Assembly: GCA_001939145.1 (NCBI GenBank)
Contig: LSRX01000595.1
Span: 192,605-256,604 of the forward strand
Reading direction: 5' to 3'
Source: Symbiodinium microadriaticum
Lineage: Eukaryota > Sar > Dinophyceae > Suessiales > Symbiodiniaceae
Length of the DNA stretch: 64,000 nucleotides
The position numbers and the translations under genes are program-made. Under the pieces are notes generated by a model. That model worked only from the letters and a program-made list of their open reading frames with translations, searched no databases and was not told the origin of the DNA. Positions 11,901 to 20,739 of this stretch are shown here, piece after piece; the stretch's first letter is position 1, and each line of letters opens with the position of its first letter.

Positions 11901-14900
11901 ACCGCTTCTGGCAGCGCGCTTGCTTCAGCAGGGCTGGAAACACTTCCCCGGCGAGGTCACACGAAACTTGGCGCCATTGGATGGTCGCAAGTTCGTGACC
12001 AGCGGCTTTCATCAGGCTTACATCCATGACCTGAAGGTGGTGAGCACCGTCGCGGGTAAGGAGACGAGCTACCAGTTTCAGCACCAGGCTCGGATATCGA
12101 AGCTGCCCGAGGCCGCCATACCTCAGGCGCAGTTCCACTACGACATCGAGCCGTTTTCCATCCACGTGAAAACGGATGAGAAGAGATGGTACGATTTTGG
12201 CACTTCCCTGTGTGCGGTGCTGGGTGGTGCCTTCGTTGTCCTCAGACTTGCATCCCGGTTTTCCGTGCACCTCTCCGCCTCCCTGAAGCTTGGAGCGAAG
12301 GCTCAGCGGGGAGGTGCCATGAGCATCGGCCACTTCGAATGATCCTTCGATCGCGATCGCGACGTGGTGCTCAGAGCCGCGAGAGCTCAGGCTTAGAATG
12401 CTTAGAGCTTCCTGAAAGACCCATGCGCCCGGAGGACGCCGAGGAAAAAGGGCCGGGAAAAGCCCCGAGCCTCATCCTCACTTGGTGTTGCTGGTCGCTT
12501 TATCGCTGCCCTGTAGCTTCAGGAACTCGCGCTGCTTTCATTTTCTTGTAACTCTTATTTTGTCCCCCACGGTTAGGCAATCTTTGCTGGACTCCGGCAT
12601 TCAAGCCTACACCACGGTCGCCATCCGGAAGGACACAGACCAGCTCCGACTTCGTAAGGCGACACGAGAGATACGTGACAGCTCAGCAACCCCTTAATTT
12701 TCGTTCGGGTTGTGGGCGTGGACGGTGCATTAGTTTTCAGACGTGCCACAATTTGCCTCGCCAAAAACACACATTAACAAGTCTTAGGGTAATTCTGAAG
12801 GGTTGCGAGCCCGTTGACATTTCTTTCAAGAGCCATCTCATGCATGACTGATTGGTTATCATGTGCTCAAGCCCCTTGTCGAGCTTTTTGTCGTACGCTC
12901 AGGATTTTCGTGCCGGCAGCCACCTTGCCCTCCATTTCTTGCACATTTTGCACATGCAAAGGTCTTTGCTTCCGAAACCTGAAGACTCGGTGGAATGTTT
13001 TGAGGCCAAGCAAGGGCCCACTTGCCAGAAGCTCCCAGCGCGCGACCCCACAAGACCAAGAGGCCGTGACAAAAAGGAAACTCGTCCCAACGCAGGGAAA
13101 ATTTGGAACAAAACCCTGTTCTGAATCGACCTTTAAGCCAGGCTGGGGCCTCTAGGTAAGTGGGGTGGCCGGCGGATTTGGGGGTTGAGGGTTTGAAAAA
13201 GGTTTGCATCCGAGCAGAAAGAGCGATCAGTGCCTACGGCGCTGGCTGGATCCATGCCCTCACACATGTGCAATCAAGGAAGACATTTCTTCCGCATCAC
13301 TGCCCTCGCATCCTCACACTCTCGCGCTTTGTGCGTCTCGTTCAATATTGCTGCCGCCGGCTGTTCTTGTCAAGACAACTACCTGCACAGCTGGTCAGAG
13401 TACAGTGTTTTTTAGGCAGCCACACTCAACGCTTCCATCATGCAGGAGTACCCAGAGGCGGCAATAAAACTCGTGCGCAGCTGGACTCAATTGATGCCGC
13501 ATACACATATGCGTTTATTCATTCAAAGGCTGCCGCCGCTCCCGCCGACCCCGGCAAGTTGCAGTGGAAGTGGTGGTGATCGTCGGCGTCGTTGTAGTAG
13601 GAGGAGGAGCAGTGGCAGTGGTATTGGTGGTGCGTGCTAGCAGGCGTGCAGTTTTGTCGGCATGCGCAGATTGTAGTAGAGGCAGGGTAGCAGCACCAGT
13701 CGTCTTCGTCTTCTGTTTCTTTTTCTTCTTCTCGCCTTCGTGGTCATCATTGTCAAAAGTGACGATGACCGCCGTGCCTTGGGCAGCCTCTAAGGACTGC
13801 AGTCCGAGCTTTTCCCAACCGTGAATGGATTCTGCAAAGACGGAATGACGGTGCTCTCTGCTACAGCAGCTGCACCATTTCTGGGGGATCTTTCCAGGCC
13901 TGCCGGCCCGCCTTCACTTGCTTCGAGCTGCGTTTTTCTTGCGCAGCTCGACGCCAGGCTAGAGACCACTGACAAGATCGGCCTTCCATTTTCGTATGCC
14001 AACGAGATCTATTCGCATGAAGACCTACGCCTTCCATTGACCTTCGAAGTTACGACTCGCGTTGGCAGAAAGACGCACTGCTGCGGCCTCGGAGACAATT
14101 TGGGATGTAAGAACGGGTGAAGGCAACTGATCACGGCTAAATATACATGGCACGGGGCAGAGCAGAGGTGCAATCTTCGAATTCGTCAACGGCTTGCCTG
14201 ACATGCACGCGCTTCTGCCAAAATGGCTGATGGATGACCTAGGGATAGATGAGCCAGCTGGAAGCAACTATTCAGGCAGCCACGGAACCACCGGAAGCGA
14301 GCGCGCTCCGCTGCTCAGGCGTGAGGCGGTCCGCGTTCGCGCTGTGCAGCTGGACCTGATCACTTCTGCAACTTGGCAGAGCTGAACAGCTGAACACGAG
14401 GTGACAGAGTTCGTGGCTCGTGGGGAAAAACCGCAGGTGAAAGTCCAACCGCACAGCGTCGACTTTTACTATGCGGTGCGAGACAGCGGCCGAGAGGTCC
14501 CGTCGTTGCTCACGGAGTCACTCTCAAGATTCAGTGCTCTTACAGAGGACCGACGCCGCTGCTAGGAGAGACTGTCAGCTTTTGAGTCGAGGTTGCTTGC
14601 CACTGCTTTCAGGACACCGCCGTCCCGATCGATGTTGATGGCAAGCAGCTTGGCACGTCTCGGCACCAACTAGCCCGTCCAGGAGATTCTCTTGCATTCA
14701 TTGCAGCTGTGATGTTGTACATGTTGCTGTTGCGCAGACAGAGCAGCACAGAGAATGCTTTCGAAGACGATTTTTAGCAATTAATTTCTTCTCCTCGGAA
14801 TGCGATTATGGTCCTTCTTGCTATATGATGATTCCCGCTTATATGTGCAACACCCGTCGACACCGGCATAAGGTTCTTCGATGTGCAGATTTTGACTGTC

Positions 14901-17900
14901 GAGCCGCGTGGTGCTGTCAGAATCATTGCTTCCCGGCAACAACGATGTGCAACTTTGAAATTGACGGGACGTTAGTGTCTGTTCGCGTGCTGGCCGAAGC
15001 GACAGAACTCGGGTGCTGGACTGATCGAACGCTCCAAGGACACAGACGTCCAACACCACTTCGAGTTCAAGGCGCAAGCTCAGTGAAATCACATATTTCT
15101 ATCCTGAGTGGGCAGTGCAGGGCGCTTTCCCGACAATGGTTTTTTTCTGAATTTTCAGTGAACGCAATGCTTCAGGTGGACTTTGTCCCAGCCCCGGATC
15201 TCGAGGACGACGCTGCAAAGGAGGACAGTGCCGCCAATTTGTGGGGTCTAGAAGTATTGCCTTTTTTGCGAGGAGTACCAGCGGCGTGTGGTCGAAGGCT
15301 TGAAACTCAAGCGCGAGCAGTCTGCCATCAAGAAGCAGGAGAACGATGTGTGACTGTGCTGGGAAGACTTCAAAGAGTGCCAGCACACCAACGAAATTCA
15401 GGAGCTGCAAGACAGGCGGCAAGCAGCGCGACAGCATCGTTTCGCCATGCTTCGGGCGACCGCAGCCAAAGCAGCAGGCGGAGAAGCAGGCAGCTGTGCT
15501 TTTCGTTCTTGCAAGTTGGGGGGATGCCATACACTGTGCAATACAGGGGGTAGGAGCATGGGGTATGATATGGACCAACATTCGATCTATGCCGCATTCA
15601 TCCACGACAGTTTCGACTAGTGGAATGCACGTTGGCAATCGCAGCATCCGACTCCGGGCTTGTGGTTGCTTCGGGAGAAGTCACCTTCCCGGTTTGCCAT
15701 GAGTTCTATAATCTATAAGATTCTGCTCTTTTCAGTGATGTCGATATAGTAGTGATATAGTGATGTTGGAGTGGGAGCATTTCTGCATCCGTGCTTGGGT
15801 TCAGCGCTAAACCTGATTTACACATGCCACGTCAGGCTTTGTGGCGCCCAATTTCAGGTGAAAACGACTCCCTTCTGATGCTCATGATGCTGGCTTCCAG
15901 CTTGTGAAGCGCTGGGGGGAAGCTGTCGACAAGAGACTTCGCGATGCAGGTGTCGCAACATTGCAGAGAGCCCGCAGACCGCGTCGCGTAAACAGCTCCG
16001 CACCGATACACCGATACACCGATACACCGACATACCCTCCCTGCCCGGATCGGCGTATCGGCGTACCGGTGTACCGGCGTATCGGCGTATCGGCGTATTT
16101 CCTGCCCGGATCGGCGTATCGGCGTATCGGCGTACCGGCGTATCGGCGTATCGGCGTATTTCCTGCCCGGATCGGCGTATCGGCGTATCGGCGTATTTGC
16201 CTCGTGGATGGGCTGATCTTAAAATCAGGGGCGCCCCATCAGTCCCAGGCTCCATCCTCGGAGTTCAAGGGTGGTAAGAGTTCTGATTTTAAAATCAGGG
16301 GCGCCCCATCAGTCCCAGGCTCCATCCTCGGAGTTCAAGGGTGGTAAGAGTTCTGATTTTAAAATCAGGGGCGCCCCATCAGTCCCAGGCTCCATCCTCG
16401 GAGTTCAAGGGTGGTAAGAGTTCTGATTTTAAAATCAGGGGCGCCCCATCAGTCCCAGGCTCCATCCTCGGAGTTCAAGGGTGGTAAGAGTTCTGATTTT
16501 AAAATCAGGGGCGCCCCATCAGTCCCAGGCTCCATCCTCGGAGTTCAAGGGTGGTAAGAGTTCTGATTTTAAAATCAGGGGCGCCCCATCAGTCCCAGGC
16601 TCCATCCTCGGAGTTCAAGGGTGGTAAGAGTTCTGATTTTAAAATCAGGGGCGCCCCATCAGTCTCAGGCTCCATCCTCGGAGTTCAAGGGTGGTAAGAG
16701 TTCTGATTTTAAAATCAGGGGCGCCCCATCAGTCCCAGGCTCCATCCTCGGAGTTCAAGGGTGGTAAGAGTTCTGATTTTAAAATCAGGGGCGCCCCATC
16801 AGTCCCAGGCTCCATCCTCGGAGTTCAAGGGTGGTAAGAGTTCTGATTTTAAAATCAGGGGCGCCCCATCAGTCCCAGGCTCCATCCTCGGAGTTCAAGG
16901 GTGGTAAGAGTTCTGATTTAAAAAAAGCAGGGGCGCCCCATGACAGTCCGAGGCTCCACCCTCGGAGTTCAAGGGTGGTAAGAGTTCTGATTTAAAAATC
17001 AGGGGCGCCCCATCAGATTCAGGGTCCATCCTCGGAGTTCAGGGGTGGTAAGAGGCCCAGATCGGCGCATCGGCGTATCGGCGTATTTGCCTCCTGGATC
17101 GGCGTATCGGCGTATCGGCGTATTTGCTCCTGGATCGGCGTATCGGCGTATCGGCGTATTTGCCTCCTGGATCGGCGTATCGGCGTATCGGCGTATTTGC
17201 TCCTGGATCGGCGTATCGGCGTATCGGCGTATTTTCCGGGCGTATCGGCGTATCGGCGTATTTTTCCCCCGGACCGGCATATCGGCGAGCGGCGTACCGG
17301 CGTATGCGCGTATTGGCGTACGCCAGCCTAGGCCCCCGACCGGCGTATCGGCGTATGTGCCCCCTCCGGGCCATGCGCCGGCGTTTCGGCGTATCAGGCG
17401 CAAGGCGGTTTTGCGACACTATTTGCAGGCACGCTGCAACGTTGTATGCCAAGGATTGTGGTGCCTCTATGTACGATAGTGGATTGCACACGGCCGGCGC
17501 TGAGTGTGTTTACCGACTAACCGTACTAACCACCGTGGCCCCGCAACAAAGAACTTGATGACACAACCTGAGTGCCGCTTTGAGCGCATCTTGCCGCAGG
17601 CTTGCCAGGATGAACGTAGAACGGATAACAAAGAAAACAACCTGATGTTGGATGCGGTGTCATTCCGCTTTCCTGTGGTAGGTGCCAGTGGAAGCATCGA
17701 AATTGCTCTTCGCCTACCTGATGGCTCCAATGTCAAAGGCTGTTTCGCTGGACAATGAAACAGCTCCCTTTCTGCTGTAGGCGTGCTAACTCATGTCAGG
17801 TGCCTACGCGGAAGGGGCTTCGATTTCGCATCTCTTGCTAGCTGCCCTGGACTCTCCTTGGGCGAAGTCCGCATTGCCTTGGGGCATCTACCTTCGTATG

Positions 17901-19258
17901 GCCTTTCCCAAGAAGGTGCATGTGGAGCTTGGAGATGTGTCGGTGTGCTTGCGGCTTCCTGGAGGTTCTGAAGGATGGGGACGTGATCACCAAGGAGCTC
18001 CACAGAAGTATGCTGAGCGTCCAGGAGTGCCAGACGTTTTCTGTGCAGTGCGGTCTCTGAAGAGTTGTGAAGAGCGCAGGAGGAGGAGGCACCCGAAGAT
18101 GAGGAGCTGTTGGCCGTCTTGTCGGACCCGCGATAAAATCATGGGCGAGTTCTGCTTTTTTGAGGCAGCCGGCCTCGGTGCAGCATGCCCTGCAGCTGCG
18201 CTGAGGAACGGGCGCCTGCAGGGACGAGTGACGAACCGGAGGCCTCAGCCGCTAGACATGGGCTGCCAATGACAGTGAAAAGCTCGGAGGCCTTGAGCCC
18301 ACTGCCCATGCCGGAGCTGGATGAAGCAGCGCTGATGGCAAGGCACGGACAGTGCTAGCTTTGGTAATTGCGGGGTCTTCCCTCTGCCCACAGGACGCAG
18401 AGGGCCTTCGAGGTGCAGCGGCTTATGCGGGCTGGCTTCAGTCAGCAGGAGGCGGGTGACGCGAGCGTTGAATCCTGGCAGCCAATGGCAGTTGCCACGC
18501 TGCAGGCCGAGGAGAAGTTCTCAAAAGGTGAGGTTTTGCCGCCTTCTGATGCATCCAGGCGCATTGGCATGTGCATTCGTGGTCCTAGAGGCAGTCGCTA
18601 CAGCACCAAGAGTATCCCCGCCCAGTCCAAAGCTTAAGAGCTTGCAGGACGGAAAAAGGCCCTCAAAAAAAAAAACCTCACGTGCTGCGCGGCTTTGTGA
18701 AAGCTACTTTGCTTGTTTGCAGGCGTCCGGAGCCGCTTCCGCCGGCCGGGCCGGCTGCGGCACCCATGCCACGCTTGGAGCGCACGCTTCTGGGCGGATT
18801 TGGTTCGGAAGTGTTCAAGAAGCGCTTATTTTCAGCTGGGCCTGGCCTGCAAGAAACTTTGCCACAGTGCTTCAGCATTGGGGTCTTAAGATCTAGAGTC
18901 TAGGCTAGTCACCAGTCACTAGTCGAGACTTGTAACTGTGTAGACTAACTAAGTCTAAACTTTAGGCCTCGTGTGATGTGCGGGTCGTCAGAGTCGGATT
19001 GCGGGGAAGTAGCCGGGGCCACCTTATCTGACTCCAGGCTTTCGGAGGAGGAGGAACGCCAGCGAAAAATCGAGGTGGTGCTTGAGTTGCCTGAGTTTCT
19101 GATGTTGCACTGCTGTGGAGTGCTCTGAGTGCTCTTTTTGCGAGGTCGTGGTAAGCTTCACAGGAGTGGATGCAGCTGTGGCGCAGGTAGCGCTGGAGGA
19201 TGCCAGCTGGACAACTGATCGGGCGATAAACACATTGCTCGACAACCTTGCTGCATGA
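8964..19258 (+). CDS. Copy B: UBE2Q-like E2 / UFD1 / UBX / UBA fusion protein (multi-exon, tandem paralogue)
   Basis: This diverged paralogue of copy A keeps the same exon order. The first exon, 8964-8998, has the same 35-nt length and encodes MPQLNFKRLLVE. Further E2 exons are 9075-9156, from 9239, one ending at 9611 with the first base of the catalytic Cys codon, and 9691-9757 (LTLASPGWNPVTAMLSVLEDV). After a 2.8-kb intron the E2 resumes at 12577 (QSLLDSGIQAYTTV). The UFD1 segment covers about 13800-15230 (FPTVNGFCKDGM, DKIGLPFSYANE, GAIFEFVNGLPDMH, VKVQPHSVDFYYAVRDSG, VDFVPAPDLEDDA). A charged linker follows at 15290-15480 (NEIQELQDRRQAARQHRF). UBX-like exons are at 17690-17750 (IEIALRLPDGSNVKG) and 17800-18050. 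The helical RAFEVQRLMRAGF segment is near 18410, and a UBA-like C-terminus (VSFTGVDAAVAQVALEDA) ends at TGA 19256-19258. The Met at 8964 may not be the true start. Introns are longer than in copy A. Confidence 0.72.
9758..12576 (+). other. Copy-B-specific intron carrying a nested gene
   Basis: Copy A reads through this point without interruption (VLKEVQQSLVDSG). Copy B breaks between LEDV and QSLLDSG. The joined reading is in frame if the donor is GC at 9758-9759 (after GTGAG) and the acceptor is TTAG ending at 12576. The hexamer AGGCAA occurs at both ends (9756-9761 and 12575-12580), as expected for a target-site duplication or an introner-type boundary. The PDI-like gene 10828-12342 lies entirely inside on the same strand. 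The remaining intron sequence (9760-10820) shows no other recognisable gene. Confidence 0.7.
10828..12342 (+). CDS. ERV41/46-PDI fusion membrane protein with thioredoxin domain (PDI-C type), intronless
   Basis: A single open frame of 504 residues. It has an N-terminal ERGIC/ERV-like segment with one membrane helix at about residues 36-57 (GTWTLIAYGIMLVVFLFELA). A lumenal beta region follows, then a thioredoxin domain with WCSHC at residues 193-197 and the cis-proline motif AYPTLRLY around 253-260. A COPII-coated ERV C-terminal domain (TIKHLSFSD, FHQAYIHDLKVV, HYDIEPFSIHV) leads to a second membrane helix near 448-470. This layout is known from plant and protist PDI-C proteins, which are placed in the ER/Golgi early secretory pathway and thought to handle disulfides on cargo. 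The usual CGHC centre is CSHC here, but both cysteines are present. An in-frame Met at residue 14 is an alternative start. It is unbroken, unlike every neighbouring gene, and sits in an intron of copy B. Confidence 0.88.
   Translation: MSVKPLNPERPQGMLTSSHAARWLPRDFVEASQIGGTWTLIAYGIMLVVFLFELASFMSPGYTTMMTLDKAGSDLLQINFDVDVHDIECRNLQLVVYAQNGKEKLGVLGEDFWLRSIDASGKTFGVSIKPQEYQWQGQEEDDHDKVMQKVRQQDGAEEIDSDWASSHDGFKHKSFEHVIQGHDFTFINFFAGWCSHCQKFAPEWDQIAEKIHGKGDAPAMKFPDKDGIERPIRLIKLNCVDFKETCVEKGIDAYPTLRLYKADGSFTVYDGRRGEAEIVRWLERMAKMRSYGWGKHHETFERGCNARGRLQVPRVPGHLELMAGGGDQTLNPRMTNVSHTIKHLSFSDAEDDTYSRKTPLLAARLLQQGWKHFPGEVTRNLAPLDGRKFVTSGFHQAYIHDLKVVSTVAGKETSYQFQHQARISKLPEAAIPQAQFHYDIEPFSIHVKTDEKRWYDFGTSLCAVLGGAFVVLRLASRFSVHLSASLKLGAKAQRGGAMSIGHFE
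15998..16205. repeat. 8-bp tandem array CGGCGTAT, left block with an orientation switch
   Basis: The block opens with repeats of ACCGATAC (the reverse-complement-like orientation, 15998-16030) and, after a short CCTCCCTGCC spacer, switches to CGGCGTAT repeats interrupted by TTTCCTGCCCGGAT. The change of orientation could form a cruciform. It lies inside an intron of copy B. The long repetitive peptides it encodes (RRYADTP-type) are artefacts of the repeat. Confidence 0.85.
16216..17055. repeat. 70-bp palindromic minisatellite, about 12 units
   Basis: Unit starts fall exactly 70 bp apart (16221, 16291, 16361 ... 16851), giving about ten near-identical units followed by two diverged ones (from about 16921 and 16995). 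Each boundary contains the perfect 16-bp palindrome CTGATTTTAAAATCAG, directly followed by a second perfect palindrome, GGGGCGCCCC. One unit differs by a single base (agtctcagg near 16660). The array is intronic in copy B, between the UFD1/linker exons and the UBX exons. Confidence 0.93.
17060..17400. repeat. 8-bp tandem array CGGCGTAT, right block
   Basis: This is the same 8-bp unit as on the left side of the minisatellite. Three or so units alternate with spacers such as TTTGCCTCCTGGAT and TTTGCTCCTGGAT, making a higher-order repeat, and the array decays toward 17400. Left and right blocks bracket the 70-bp array, so the whole structure (15998-17400) looks like one nested repeat: an 8-bp array invaded or split by the 70-bp array. 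Confidence 0.88.
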
Positions 19259-20739
19259 ATCAGTGCGCAAGTGTGGGCTTTTCGGAGCCTTGCCGTGCTG
19301 GCAAATCATTCTTCGGCTTGTCTCACTGATCGTTTACCCCATCAGTTGAAGGCAGAAAAGCTTCATCGTGGGGCGACAGTAACTAAGTCTCTAAGTGCCT
19401 ACAATGCCTGCATGTTGTCGAGCAGTGCCAGGCCTCTCGCCCATCTTATGCGAAGCTGAGCGACGGGCGGATATAAGCACATGCCCCATTCGCGACCGCG
19501 ATCTGCTGAGCTGTTACTTGGTTCACTCTTGGTTCATTCTGTTGCACCGTTAGGTACCTGTGCGTCCTTGCTTCGAAGAACAAGGGCGCTGGCAGAATCG
19601 CCGGGTCTCTACGATGCTGTCCAAGGCGACCGCTGCAGGTTTCCATAGACGCTCGTGTTTTGGAGTCTTGTTTGGTGTCTTGCAGGTCTGTCTGCCAGGC
19701 TGCTGGCCATGTCCGGCTGCGCTTCTGCAGCGTTGCAGGTTCTGTGGCCGCCTCAAAGCTGGGCTGTGGTGCTTACAGGCCCGGCCTTTTCTTGCATCCG
19801 AGGGACCAGTGCAGTCCAGAAGATGCCTTGGCCGCAGCCTTACATGCGTTACATGTTTCGGACTTGTCCGCGGGATATGATAAATCACATCATCCGATAC
19901 TGCCTGGTGTACATGTTGCACCCTGAGCTTCCGTGCTTTTCCAGCAGTGCCGTGAGCTTCCCTTCCAGTACGGTTCTCCTTGTAATCCGTGCCTTGTATG
20001 TGTCGTTTCCCTGAAAACATATGGAATGCGCCGTGTGTGAACTTGGCGGAGTCGAGCTTGACGTTTGCACTGCATTCGCGTCTCAGCGAAGTGTACGGTT
20101 TGCAGGCTTCGCTGTTGTACCCCTGAACATGCACTCACACCAGCGTCGTGCTTGAGAGGCGCGCGGTGTTCTCGCGGCTTGTGGGGGTGAGCTTTCGCTT
20201 CTTCGCGGAGACCTGCATGCCGGCAGCACTCCTTTAGCAAGTGGGCTGGTGCCCAAGAAGTTGGCAAGAGGCGTGACTTCACGTGAGAACTTGCCGGGTG
20301 ACAGGTCAAAACCTGCTTTGGCGATGCAGTACGTACTTCAGAAGACAGACGCGGGTCAGGCTGACAAGGCAAGGCTGAAAGTTGAAAGTGCTGCCACGAA
20401 CACTTCGCCGCCCTTCGCGGGGCATCTCGTCCGATCTCTCGCTGACAGGTGCTCGCGGCCTTGGAATCGTTTGCTCTGCAGGTCGTCGGAAGTGGGAGCT
20501 GCAGGAGGGGTGCAGTTGTGGTATGTCGTGCCGGCGCAGCATTTTCTGGATCGTGCTTGTCGCCTATAGGGCCTAGTGATTGCACGTGATCCGAGCTCCG
20601 TCACGCAGTAAGGTGCGCTGCAGCTTAGGAAGCAATTAACAGGACGGCAGCATCTTACGGCTTTCATGGTAATGCTGCTTGCATAAAGATTGATCATGCC
20701 GATGTCCATTCGGATTCGTCTTCCGGTGGTAGTAGCTCC
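19259..20739. other. Intergenic stretch with unassigned open frames
   Basis: No known domain is recognised between the end of copy B and the MsrA gene. Two segments have a coding-like look. One is 19770-19920, which encodes GTSAVQKMPWPQPYMRYMF followed by a hydrophobic part. The other is 20250-20400, which encodes LVPKKLARGVTSREN and an Ala/Lys-rich tail. They may be exons of an unidentified gene or of the 5' part of the MsrA transcript. Confidence 0.3.

Noticed and set aside
11206..12333. Minus-strand open frame of 375 codons opposite the PDI-like gene
   Set aside because: It is an antisense shadow of a well-supported gene and shows no known motif.
16216..17055. Regular 70-bp repeats as a possible CRISPR array
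   Set aside because: The whole 70-bp unit is conserved with no variable spacers, the locus is intronic in a eukaryotic gene and there are no cas genes. It is a minisatellite.
15854..17491. Repetitive Arg/Tyr/Asp/Thr/Pro-rich proteins on the minus strand
   Set aside because: They are translations of the 8-bp array, which is open in several frames. They have no start context and lie in an intron.
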